This document shows positions 8,472-16,769 of a stretch of 64,000 nt of DNA, piece after piece. The stretch comes from Saprospiraceae bacterium (GTDB taxonomy: Bacteria; Bacteroidota; Bacteroidia; Chitinophagales; Saprospiraceae): contig JAHDDO010000011.1 in NCBI GenBank assembly GCA_020629315.1, positions 23,574 to 87,573 on the forward strand. The letters are read 5' to 3'. The stretch's first letter is position 1, and every line of letters starts with the position of its first letter. The notes under the pieces were generated by a model. That model was not told the DNA's origin, did not search any database, and saw only the letters and a list, made by a program, of their open reading frames with translations. The position numbers and the translations under genes were made by a program.

Positions 8472-9472
8472 TACAATAAATTTTGAAGGTCAATGGGGAA
8501 AAACCCATAGTGATTATTAAGCACCAAAACTAAACAAACTATATGTATTAATTCATGTACTATACTATTCTTTGATTTCAAATAGGAAAGACAAAATAAA
8601 ATTGAAAATGGCCATGCAATCACTGTGATTAATTGGGGTTCTATCTTGCAAATAAATAGCAAACCAATAAAACACAAAGATTGCCAAAGAAACAACAAAG
8701 AAATCTTCTTACGCGCCGCTAAGCTTTTCTTTTTGATGAAGCTGCTGAATTGAAAACTAGGAAGCAATAGAATGAATAGTGCCGCCGCAAATAATATCCA
8801 GTCTGTTTTTACCCATGAAGAAAAATCAAATGAGAGACTAGCATTTGCTAACCATTCTTCTACGAAGAATGCATGTGCAAGGTTTTTGAAAAATAAAGTT
8901 GAAAAAACGATTATGAATACTGAAGTCATACTCAACAAGAATTGAAAATAGGATCGTAGCTCTATGGATCGTAGGCTATTAATCGTTAAAATAGCGAGAG
9001 GTATCATTAACACATATGGAAAGTAAAGTAATGATGCTAAGCCTGTATAAAACCCGGCCATAGCCAATGGAATATATGGCCTAGGATGTTTGGTCAATGT
9101 AAATAAACTTCTGAAACATAAGATCAGAAATGTATTAGCTAACAACAAAGGTGTCATAGATAACTGAGACCATAAGAGGGAAGCTATCAAAATGTAGATC
9201 AAACCAGGAATCACCGTAAATTCTCGAGTAATTCGATTTATAATTACGATCCTATTAATCATAAGCCCTTGAAAAAAAAGCAACAAGGATGTAAAAATCA
9301 CATGAAGCAAGGGTGAACTCAATACACTGTTTATGCTATCGAATACCAAGCTTGGACAAGCTGTATCATGGACTGTTTGCTCTTTGAACAATAAAGGCAA
9401 ACGCAGCAACAAAATATAGGGAATCAGTAACAAACTGTTCACCAAAAGATTCTTACGATATAAGAAAAGCAC
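8471..9472 (-). CDS. DUF6427-like polytopic membrane protein, GTG start
   Basis: This 333-residue protein consists almost entirely of hydrophobic segments, about eight to ten, with short polar loops and an N-terminal YRKN motif. I recognise it as resembling the DUF6427 membrane family of Bacteroidota; no function is known to me. The frame opens with GTG (9470-9472), and I see no upstream in-frame ATG, so GTG is the likely start. The gene is coupled by a one-base overlap to purQ, which suggests a housekeeping context but does not reveal its role. Confidence 0.65.
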   Translation of the reverse strand: MLFLYRKNLLVNSLLLIPYILLLRLPLLFKEQTVHDTACPSLVFDSINSVLSSPLLHVIFTSLLLFFQGLMINRIVIINRITREFTVIPGLIYILIASLLWSQLSMTPLLLANTFLILCFRSLFTLTKHPRPYIPLAMAGFYTGLASLLYFPYVLMIPLAILTINSLRSIELRSYFQFLLSMTSVFIIVFSTLFFKNLAHAFFVEEWLANASLSFDFSSWVKTDWILFAAALFILLLPSFQFSSFIKKKSLAARKKISLLFLWQSLCFIGLLFICKIEPQLITVIAWPFSILFCLSYLKSKNSIVHELIHIVCLVLVLNNHYGFFPIDLQNLL

Positions 9473-9587
9473 CTTTCGCTTATTTAGCTCGTAAATTTAC
9501 AAAATTTGATCATGCGCTTCCTCATCAATAGTAACATTGGACCGCTAAACAAATAGGACTCCATACTTGTTTACAACTATAGAATAG

Positions 9588-9595
9588 TACATTTG
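9588..9595 (+). promoter_or_regulatory. Promoter TTG-N18-TACATTTG for the polyprenyl synthetase gene
   Basis: TACATTTGC matches the extended -7 element, and TTG at 9567-9569 gives an 18-nt spacer. The expected transcription start falls at or just before the ATG at 9602, so the message may be leaderless or nearly so. Confidence 0.65.
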
Positions 9596-9601
9596 CATCA
9601 C

Positions 9602-10576
9602 ATGGTGGCTCGTCTACAAGATATTAAAGCTCCTATTGCCCAGGATCTCATTCAGTTTGAGAAGCACTTCAAAGAAAGTCTCAATTCGCACGTTCCATTA
9701 CTTAATAAGATAAGTTACTATTTGGTTAAGAGGAAAGGAAAACAAGTGAGACCCTTATTCGTATTCTTGACCGCAAAATTACTTCACGGTATTAATGACA
9801 AAACCCACACGGCGGCCTCTTTGATCGAATTATTGCACACAGCCACATTAGTGCACGATGATGTTGTAGATGACTCGCATATGAGAAGAGGCTTTTTTTC
9901 TATAAATGCCTTGTGGAAAAATAAGATTGCCGTACTTGTTGGAGACTTTTTGTTATCTAGAGGGTTTCTATTGGCGATCGATAAAGGGCATTTTGACTTA
10001 TTAAAGATTTTATCTGTAGCGGTAAAAAAAATGAGTGAGGGTGAATTGCTCCAACTTGAAAAAGCAAGAAAATTAGACATTGATGAATCCGTGTACTTTG
10101 ATATAATTCGAAGCAAAACAGCCTCTTTAATTGCGGCTTCGACTTCTTCTGGTGCCGCATCCGTAACAGACGATAAAGAAGTAAGAGAAAAATGCTGGGA
10201 CCTAGGAGAAAAAATCGGAATGGCCTTTCAGATCAAAGATGACCTTTTTGATTATGGAGAGCAAGAAATTGGTAAACCTAGAGGTATTGATATCAAGGAG
10301 AAAAAAATGACCTTGCCTCTGATTTATACCCTTCAACAATTGCCATTGGGCCAACGAAAACAAATCATAAACATAATCAAGAGGCAGTCCGATAACCCTG
10401 TAAAAGTGCGAGAAATCATTAGTCTAGTGAAAGAAAAGCAAGGGCTACAATATGCTGAAGAAATCATGAATCAATATCATAAAGAAGCCTTGGACATTCT
10501 TAATACTTTTCCGGCCAATGAATCAAATGAAGCGCTACAACAACTTATTGATTTTGTAATCCTACGACGTAAATAA
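9602..10576 (+). CDS. ispB: Polyprenyl diphosphate synthase (octaprenyl/hepta-type)
   Basis: Trans-prenyltransferase that elongates farnesyl or geranylgeranyl diphosphate with isopentenyl diphosphate, making the side chain of menaquinone. Visible motifs are GKQVRPLFVFLTA, the first aspartate-rich motif LVHDDVVDDSHMRRG, and the second KDDLFDYG followed by a conserved GKPRGIDIKEKKMTLP region. The track begins at TTG 9593; the ATG at 9602 (MVARLQDIK) is preferred and gives 324 aa, the normal length. A strong promoter lies immediately upstream. Chain length cannot be read reliably from the sequence. The stop codon is one base from that of the convergent murA gene. Confidence 0.9.
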   Translation: MVARLQDIKAPIAQDLIQFEKHFKESLNSHVPLLNKISYYLVKRKGKQVRPLFVFLTAKLLHGINDKTHTAASLIELLHTATLVHDDVVDDSHMRRGFFSINALWKNKIAVLVGDFLLSRGFLLAIDKGHFDLLKILSVAVKKMSEGELLQLEKARKLDIDESVYFDIIRSKTASLIAASTSSGAASVTDDKEVREKCWDLGEKIGMAFQIKDDLFDYGEQEIGKPRGIDIKEKKMTLPLIYTLQQLPLGQRKQIINIIKRQSDNPVKVREIISLVKEKQGLQYAEEIMNQYHKEALDILNTFPANESNEALQQLIDFVILRRK

Positions 10577-10577
10577 T

Positions 10578-11894
10578 TTAGGACTCGGCGTTTATTCGCT
10601 GAATATTCGCGCCTAGCGCATTTAACCGTCCATCAATATTTTCGTAGCCTCTATCTATTTGAGAAATATTGTGAATAGTGGAATGACCCTTCGCTGATAA
10701 AGCTGCAATTAAAAGAGAGACACCAGCTCTAATATCAGGCGAACTCATAGATATCCCGCGTAATGGAAACTTCCGATCTAATCCTATGACTGTTGCTCTA
10801 TGTGGATCGCAGAGAATAATTTGGGCCCCCATATCAATCAACTTATCCACGAAGAATAATCTGGATTCAAACATTTTTTGATGAACGAGAATACTTCCTT
10901 TAGCTTGAATGGCCGTAACCAATAAAATACTAATTAGATCAGGCGTGAAACCAGGCCAAGGGGCATCATATACGGTCAAAATAGAGCCATCAATAAAGTT
11001 TTGGATCTCATAGTGATCTTGGGCAGGAATATGAATATCATCCCCTCTAAATTCCATCTGGATACCTAATTTCTGAAAAGTGGATGGAATTATGCCCAAG
11101 TGAGGCAAACTCACGTCCTTGATGGTCAATTCTGAGGCCGTCATAGCCGCTAAACCTATGAAGCTACCTATCTCTATCATGTCCGGTAAAACACGGTGTT
11201 CTGTACCGCCTAATCGTTCCACACCTTCTATGGTCAAAAGATTGGATGCAATGCCTGATATTTGAGCACCCATGCCATTTAACATACTGCACAATTGTTG
11301 CAAATAGGGCTCACAAGCCGCATTGTATATTTTAGTAGTTCCTTCGGCCAAAACTGCCGCCATAACCACATTTGCTGTTCCTGTTACAGAGATCTCCTCC
11401 ATATGGATAAAATCACCCTTTAACGCCGAACCATCCAAATAATATTTATCTTCTTCTGCATTATATTGGAAGGAAGCCCCCAATTTTTGAAACCCTATGA
11501 AGTGGGTATCCAAACGTCTACGCCCAATTTTGTCGCCACCTGGTTTTGGTAAAAAAGCCTTTCCAAACCTAGCCAGCAATGGGCCCATCAACATAACGGA
11601 ACCTCTGATTTTTTGTGCTTCTTTTTGATAATCAGCAGATGCTAAATAATCCAAATCTATTGTAGAAGCATTAAAACTGTAATCATTTTTACTGAGCGCT
11701 TCTACTGTAACGCCTAATCCTTTTAATAGCTGAATTAAACGGCGCACATCGAGAATGTCCGGAATGTTTCTAATGATGATAGTTTCCTCACTTAGTAAGA
11801 CTGCGGAAATAACTTGCAGGGCTTCATTCTTAGCTCCTTGTGGTGTGATTGACCCACTAAGTCTTGCATTACCCTCAACCAGAAAAGAACTCAT
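10578..11894 (-). CDS. murA: UDP-N-acetylglucosamine 1-carboxyvinyltransferase with Asp in place of the active-site Cys
   Basis: MurA transfers enolpyruvate from PEP to UDP-GlcNAc, the first committed step of peptidoglycan synthesis. The 438-residue sequence has the N-terminal GAKNEALQ with Lys22 and a normal two-domain EPSP-synthase-like fold length. In the mobile loop the residue matching E. coli Cys115 is Asp121, in PKPGGDKIGRRRLDTHF (codon at 11532-11534). Asp at this place is known from Chlamydia and Mycobacterium MurA and prevents the covalent attack of fosfomycin, so this enzyme should be active but insensitive. It lies last in a run with DUF4290, glmS, DUF4270 and the glgA-like gene, though a terminator-like hairpin sits just upstream. 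Confidence 0.95.
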   Translation of the reverse strand: MSSFLVEGNARLSGSITPQGAKNEALQVISAVLLSEETIIIRNIPDILDVRRLIQLLKGLGVTVEALSKNDYSFNASTIDLDYLASADYQKEAQKIRGSVMLMGPLLARFGKAFLPKPGGDKIGRRRLDTHFIGFQKLGASFQYNAEEDKYYLDGSALKGDFIHMEEISVTGTANVVMAAVLAEGTTKIYNAACEPYLQQLCSMLNGMGAQISGIASNLLTIEGVERLGGTEHRVLPDMIEIGSFIGLAAMTASELTIKDVSLPHLGIIPSTFQKLGIQMEFRGDDIHIPAQDHYEIQNFIDGSILTVYDAPWPGFTPDLISILLVTAIQAKGSILVHQKMFESRLFFVDKLIDMGAQIILCDPHRATVIGLDRKFPLRGISMSSPDIRAGVSLLIAALSAKGHSTIHNISQIDRGYENIDGRLNALGANIQRINAES

Positions 11895-11910
11895 ATTTGT
11901 TTTTATTAAA

Positions 11911-11936
11911 ATAAAAAAGGGGCCATAAAAGCCCCT
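11911..11936 (-). terminator. Intrinsic terminator-like hairpin between DUF4290 and murA
   Basis: Read on the minus strand, AGGGGC and GCCCCT form a 6-bp GC-rich stem with a 7-nt loop, followed by a TTTTTTATTTT run. It lies after the DUF4290 gene and before murA, so it should reduce or stop readthrough into murA. No clear TAnnTTTG element follows it, so partial readthrough may be how murA is expressed. Confidence 0.7.
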
Positions 11937-11968
11937 CTAATATATTAAATAAATCTTTAATATGATAA

Positions 11969-12613
11969 TTACCTTCTTTTTCTCCCACCGCCTCTATAGT
12001 TCCGACTTCGGGAATTGTTATTATTCTTGCTTTGGCGATTGGATCGGCGACGTTTATCAATAGAATCTAATAAGCCATCTAAGGATACCTCTTCCGGTAT
12101 TATTATAGCTCCATCAGATATATTCTTTAAATCCTCCTTGATGATTTCATCATTTACATAATGCTCACGATTCCAATTTTTGTACGCCATTTTCATAAAT
12201 GAACCAATCACCTTATGGTAGGCACGTTGTTTTGCCTCATCATCCAATGAGTTAGCCTTAGCTATCATAACTTTCAAATAACTTCCATAATGTCTATACG
12301 TGTCATTTCGCTGTGGATATGGCACCACATCTGGTTTCAATGCATCTTCTTCTGGTGTAGGTATCACGCCTGATGGCGTCTCTACATCTAGCTCATAGTT
12401 AGCTATTCTAAATATATGCTTCCAGATTTTATCTCTGTATTCCAGGAGATTTTTATGTTGTGGATGCATTTGTATCATTAATTGAGCAATGGCATTTACG
12501 GTATTCTGTCGTTTCTCTTTATCCTCAATTCCTTTTGCATGTTGTATCAGATTTTGGATATGTCGACCATATTCTGATATTACAAGGTTCTCTTTCTGAC
12601 TATTATATTCCAT
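11969..12613 (-). CDS. DUF4290 family protein
   Basis: This 214-residue soluble protein has no signal peptide. It has a helical body (about 1-165) with motifs such as YGRHIQNLI, KRQNTVNAIAQLMIQMHP, YRHYGSYLKVMI and MKMAYKNWNREHYV. A strongly basic, Asn/Arg/Gly-rich tail (SRSRNYRGGGRKRR) looks suited to nucleic-acid or ribosome contact. I recognise it as DUF4290, a Bacteroidota family usually found next to murA. Function is unknown. It follows glmS by 18 nt in the same operon-like run. Confidence 0.8.
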   Translation of the reverse strand: MEYNSQKENLVISEYGRHIQNLIQHAKGIEDKEKRQNTVNAIAQLMIQMHPQHKNLLEYRDKIWKHIFRIANYELDVETPSGVIPTPEEDALKPDVVPYPQRNDTYRHYGSYLKVMIAKANSLDDEAKQRAYHKVIGSFMKMAYKNWNREHYVNDEIIKEDLKNISDGAIIIPEEVSLDGLLDSIDKRRRSNRQSKNNNNSRSRNYRGGGRKRR

Positions 12614-12632
12614 TTTAATGTATATCTATAGA

Positions 12633-14471
12633 TTATTCAACAGTTACTGACTTTGCTAAGTTTCTTGGTTGGTCCACATTACACCCTCGCATAACAGCTA
12701 TATGATAGGCGAGCATCTGCAAAGGTATTACAGATAAAAGTGGTGTTAATGGATCTTCAACATTCGGTATTTCAATGGCAAAATCAGCCAATTTCTTTAT
12801 CTCTGTATCGCCTTCCGATACTATAGCAATAATGATCCCTTTTCTTGCTTTTACTTCTTCAATATTACTTACTACCTTTTCGTAATTACGTTTGTTAGTA
12901 GCTATAACTACAATAGGCATATGCATATCTATAAGCGCAATAGGACCGTGTTTCATTTCAGCGGCCGGGTATCCTTCCGCATGTATGTAAGAAATCTCTT
13001 TGAGCTTCAATGCTCCTTCTAGGGCAATAGGGAAATTATATCCTCGACCTAAATACAATGAATTATTAGCATCCTTAATCTCACTAGCGATGTATTTTAT
13101 ATGATCATCATTTTGCAAGATCTTTTCTACTTTTCTAGGGATGGACTCGAGTTCAGTCAATAATTGTCGATAATACCCCTGTGTAATTACGCCTCTCTCA
13201 TAGCCTAAGATGATGGCCATCAAACTTAGTACGGTCAATTGACTCGTAAATGCTTTTGTGGAGGCAACGCCTATTTCAGGACCTGCATGCGTATATGACC
13301 CGGCATGCGTCTCTCTCGCAATAGAAGAGCCCACTACATTCACGATCCCATAGATCAGGGCGCCTTTTTGTTTTGCCAACTTAATGGCGGCTAAGGTATC
13401 TGCTGTTTCACCAGATTGGGAAAGGGCTATAATAAAATCATCCTGACGGATAATTGGATTCCTATATCTAAATTCACTCGCATACTCTACCTCAGTTGGT
13501 ATTCTTGCTAACTCTTCAAATAAATATTCTGCGATTAGCGCTGCATGCCAGGAAGTACCACAGGCGGTCAAAATGATACGCTCAGCTTGCTTGATTCGCT
13601 TTGTATATTGATCCATACCTCCTAAGCGAGCCCAACCTTCAGCTGCATTTATCCGCCCTCGCATAGATTCTGCTATGGTGATGGGTTGCTGATAGATCTC
13701 TTTAAGCATATAATGCTCAAAACCCGCTTTTTCTATCGTTTCTAACTTTAGATCAATGTGCTTTATCGGATTTGCGGATACTTCATTATCTAGATTAACT
13801 ATGGAATACGAACCATTCTTATTTATAGTTATAATTTCATCTTCCTCTATATAGATGACCTTATCCGTGTATTTCACTATAGGTGTTGCATCAGACGCTA
13901 AAAACATTTCTGACTCACCTACACCACAAACAAGAGGACTTGAATTCTTAGCACCTACTATTTTTTCAGGGTCCTTAGAATCAAACAATACAATCGCATA
14001 GGCCCCAACAACCATGTTCAAAGCCTGACGTGTTGCTTCTTCTATTAATAGTCCTTTCGACTTTTGTACCTCTTCAATCAAGTTGACTAATACTTCCGTA
14101 TCTGTTTCTGATTCGAAGGTGTATCCTAATTCTTGCAGTGCTGATTTAAGACTAGCATAGTTTTCAATAATCCCGTTATGGATTAATACGATTTCTCCGT
14201 TATTTGAAACGTGTGGATGTGCGTTTACATCATTGGGACGTCCGTGTGTTGCCCAACGAGTATGGCCAATACCCATGGAACCACTTAGGTCTTTTCCTTC
14301 GATCAGCTTTTCAAGCTCTAAAACCTTTCCTTGTTTTTTATATGTCTTAACATCCCCGTTATAAATAGAAATACCCGCGCTATCATATCCTCGATATTCT
14401 AAACGCTTAAGGCCTTCCATAATAATAGGACTGGCCTCCTTTTTACCAATGTAAGCAACTATACCACACAT
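12633..14471 (-). CDS. glmS: Glutamine-fructose-6-phosphate aminotransferase (isomerizing)
   Basis: GlmS makes glucosamine-6-phosphate from fructose-6-phosphate and glutamine, the entry to UDP-GlcNAc. The 612 residues start MCGIVAYIG, with the N-terminal nucleophile Cys2 exposed after Met removal. The glutaminase domain (about 1-220) is followed by two SIS sugar-isomerase domains, with TACGTSWHAALIAEYL and ALSQSGETADTLAAI in the first. The C-terminus LAKSVTVE is the conserved GlmS tail. No glmS ribozyme is visible, as only 9 nt separate it from the upstream DUF4270 gene. Its position with murA groups two early steps of peptidoglycan precursor synthesis. Confidence 0.97.
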   Translation of the reverse strand: MCGIVAYIGKKEASPIIMEGLKRLEYRGYDSAGISIYNGDVKTYKKQGKVLELEKLIEGKDLSGSMGIGHTRWATHGRPNDVNAHPHVSNNGEIVLIHNGIIENYASLKSALQELGYTFESETDTEVLVNLIEEVQKSKGLLIEEATRQALNMVVGAYAIVLFDSKDPEKIVGAKNSSPLVCGVGESEMFLASDATPIVKYTDKVIYIEEDEIITINKNGSYSIVNLDNEVSANPIKHIDLKLETIEKAGFEHYMLKEIYQQPITIAESMRGRINAAEGWARLGGMDQYTKRIKQAERIILTACGTSWHAALIAEYLFEELARIPTEVEYASEFRYRNPIIRQDDFIIALSQSGETADTLAAIKLAKQKGALIYGIVNVVGSSIARETHAGSYTHAGPEIGVASTKAFTSQLTVLSLMAIILGYERGVITQGYYRQLLTELESIPRKVEKILQNDDHIKYIASEIKDANNSLYLGRGYNFPIALEGALKLKEISYIHAEGYPAAEMKHGPIALIDMHMPIVVIATNKRNYEKVVSNIEEVKARKGIIIAIVSEGDTEIKKLADFAIEIPNVEDPLTPLLSVIPLQMLAYHIAVMRGCNVDQPRNLAKSVTVE

Positions 14472-14480
14472 AGAATTTGC

Positions 14481-15827
14481 TTAAGGTTCTGAAACAACTA
14501 ATTTAAGTTTTGCTTGACCTTCTCCAGGTGCATTACCATGTAATACTACTCGTCGAGGTACTTCTAAAGGTTCTTGGGCGACTAATTCAATTATTGGATT
14601 GTCAATGGTACCATTTTTAATTTTCACCAAATGGTCCGTAATCTTCAATCGATACTTTCTAACTACATTGCCCATATCATCTAATTCTCTCCGCAAGCGG
14701 CCATCAAATGATGCAGAACCTAGATTTACTATATCCGAAAGTAAGACCTTTTGCCCATCTTCATTCTCATATATGGCCAAAATATTTGCATTTGGCTTAT
14801 ATGTAAATAAATCATCCCCAAGTGTTTCATTGATGGTGAGTTCGACCTCGCCATAATTTATACCTTGACCTTCAAAGTTTTTAATCTCTGACAAATCCAA
14901 GGTTGCGAAAGTACCTCCGGTCGCTTGGATAAATAGATTTTCGTCGCTATTATCCTCAATGGCCATTTCTACCATTGTACCGGAATAATCATGATTTACC
15001 GGATTATGCTTGAATGCCGCCAAATAAAAATCGTAAAATGTCTTTAATGTATCTGTAGTATAATACATCCTAAGCCTGGCGTCAGTCGTCGCCGAACTCA
15101 AATTAACAACACTAAACCCGACAAATGACGAAGCATCAGGTTCACTTTCAATAACCATTCCTTTAAAGGTTTCCTGAAATAATGAATCTGATGACACATT
15201 CTCATTATTTAACCATAATAAGGAAAAGAAGTCATCAAGTTTAATTCGTACTTGAGGTATATCTCTAAAGAAAGAATCCAGCACAGGGTTATATACAACG
15301 ATTGAATCATCATAGCTAATTCGCTGTACCGTTTCCCCTATAAGATTAGCGGTATTTGGTTCAATGTAATTAGTGGTATAAAAGGTATCCTGACGATCTT
15401 GTATATCTGTATTATGGATGATATCATCCAAGCGGTATACCTTAATATCATGGGTAGCATTGAGCTCACCATAGGCCGCTAAACTATCCAAAGGAAGAAT
15501 CAAAACTAAAGAATCTAGTACTGCGCCATCAAAGTCCGGGGTGTTTAGAATGTTTGGACACAACACAAGTTGCTGCTCACTAATCCCAAAAATAGGATCT
15601 TCTATTCGCCCTACTCTATAGTTATTGGGCGCAGAAATTAATAGTCCGTCCGTGGCGAATGTTCGAATGGAATCCGAAAAGGCATTGGTAAAAACAAGAT
15701 CTAGAGTATCTGTAAAAGATATATCTATATTATCTTCTCCAAGTAGTCCTGCACCAATGGAAGATTCTCTATCACATGCAACAAAGCATAATGATAAGAT
15801 CAAAAAAATCAAGGTTACATACTTCAT
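14481..15827 (-). CDS. DUF4270 family lipoprotein
   Basis: This 448-residue exported protein begins with a lipoprotein signal ending in the lipobox FVAC (Cys18), then DRESSIGAGLLGEDNIDISF. The rest is predicted beta-rich, with repeated phrases such as DPIFGISEQQLVL and ARLRMYYT that suit an extracytoplasmic beta-sandwich protein. I recognise DUF4270, found in Bacteroidota between the short glycogen-synthase-like gene and glmS, which is exactly the arrangement here. Its role is unknown; the gene context suggests envelope assembly or polysaccharide handling. It is flanked by gaps of 9 and 20 nt, consistent with an operon. Confidence 0.82.
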   Translation of the reverse strand: MKYVTLIFLILSLCFVACDRESSIGAGLLGEDNIDISFTDTLDLVFTNAFSDSIRTFATDGLLISAPNNYRVGRIEDPIFGISEQQLVLCPNILNTPDFDGAVLDSLVLILPLDSLAAYGELNATHDIKVYRLDDIIHNTDIQDRQDTFYTTNYIEPNTANLIGETVQRISYDDSIVVYNPVLDSFFRDIPQVRIKLDDFFSLLWLNNENVSSDSLFQETFKGMVIESEPDASSFVGFSVVNLSSATTDARLRMYYTTDTLKTFYDFYLAAFKHNPVNHDYSGTMVEMAIEDNSDENLFIQATGGTFATLDLSEIKNFEGQGINYGEVELTINETLGDDLFTYKPNANILAIYENEDGQKVLLSDIVNLGSASFDGRLRRELDDMGNVVRKYRLKITDHLVKIKNGTIDNPIIELVAQEPLEVPRRVVLHGNAPGEGQAKLKLVVSEP

Positions 15828-15847
15828 TTGATCGGGTGATCTGTGCC

Positions 15848-16657
15848 CTACTCTTCTGTTAGGGTTTTGTAAAATTTAATGTTTTCTGCAGGTAATTCCT
15901 CATCTTCAGCATATTCCATGACTGGTACTTCCACTTTATCAACCGCCTCGCCTATGGATTTATTTAATGATTTATCCCCTTTCACAACTGCATCTGCGTG
16001 TACTAACGCACCTTGGTGTAATCGTATTTTGCCTCGACTTTGGTAAATATCTAAATCTTCTCGTTCAATGCCATTTATAGTGGCCAAGTCAAGCAATTTT
16101 TTAGAAAAATGCTTTTCATAGGTATCATTATAGGCTGTGTAAACACATTTACTATTGCTGAAAATAGGCTCATTCTTATAGACCGTCTTCAAATAAGTCG
16201 GAATGAATGCAGTTAACCAACCATGGCAATGAATAATATCAGGTGCCCATCCAAATTTCTTTACTGTTTCTAAAACACCCTTACAGAAGAAAACCATTCG
16301 CTCTTGATTATCCTCAAAAGGCGCATCTTCTTCGTCATTAAAAATGAACTTTCTCTTAAAAAACTCTTCATTATCCAAGAAATAAACCTGCATTCTTGCT
16401 CCTGGCAATGAAGCCACTTTAATGATTAAAGGGTAATCTTCATCGTCAACAATTATATTCATTCCAGATAAGCGAACCACTTCATGAAGTCGGTGCCTTC
16501 GCTCGTTTATGGTTCCATAGCGGGGCATAAGTACCCGTACTTCCATACCCCCACTTTGCACTTTTTGTGGTAAACTCCTGACCAACTCTGAAATTTTACC
16601 CAATTCTGTGTATGGATTCATTTCCTGAGTTACGATTAAAACCCGTTTTTTAGTCAT
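15848..16657 (-). CDS. Short glycogen/starch-synthase-like protein (GT5 N-terminal domain only), probably non-catalytic
   Basis: This 269-residue protein matches only the N-terminal Rossmann domain of GT5 glycogen synthases: ILVTQEMNPYTELGK-like start, RVLMPRYGTINERRHRLHEV, and PDIIHCHGWLTAFIPTYLK. The C-terminal ADP-glucose-binding half is absent. Key residues are also altered. The KxGGL loop reads TELGKISEL, HDWQT becomes HGWLT, and the TIHN segment reads TAYNDTY. I therefore doubt glycogen synthase activity. Short proteins of this kind occur widely in Bacteroidota ahead of DUF4270 and glmS, so this is a conserved family, not a local truncation. It heads the operon behind a clear promoter element. 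Confidence 0.78.
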   Translation of the reverse strand: MTKKRVLIVTQEMNPYTELGKISELVRSLPQKVQSGGMEVRVLMPRYGTINERRHRLHEVVRLSGMNIIVDDEDYPLIIKVASLPGARMQVYFLDNEEFFKRKFIFNDEEDAPFEDNQERMVFFCKGVLETVKKFGWAPDIIHCHGWLTAFIPTYLKTVYKNEPIFSNSKCVYTAYNDTYEKHFSKKLLDLATINGIEREDLDIYQSRGKIRLHQGALVHADAVVKGDKSLNKSIGEAVDKVEVPVMEYAEDEELPAENIKFYKTLTEE

Positions 16658-16691
16658 AAATTTTCTATTATCCTCCTCGAAATTCGGAGTG

Positions 16692-16699
16692 CAAAGATA
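16692..16699 (-). promoter_or_regulatory. -7 promoter element TATCTTTG for the glgA-like/DUF4270/glmS run
   Basis: The minus strand reads TATCTTTGC, a full extended match, 35 nt before the ATG. The same 10-mer CTATCTTTGC occurs before yceD at 60885-60892, which supports it as a real promoter core. Confidence 0.65.
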
Positions 16700-16769
16700 G
16701 TAAAATAAGGGCAGTTTACCTAACCTAGCTTAAATGTAAAGTATATGAAAATCAATAATATATGCGCTT

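Noticed and set aside
14472-14480. glmS ribozyme
   Set aside because: Only 9 nt separate glmS from the upstream gene, with no room for the ribozyme.
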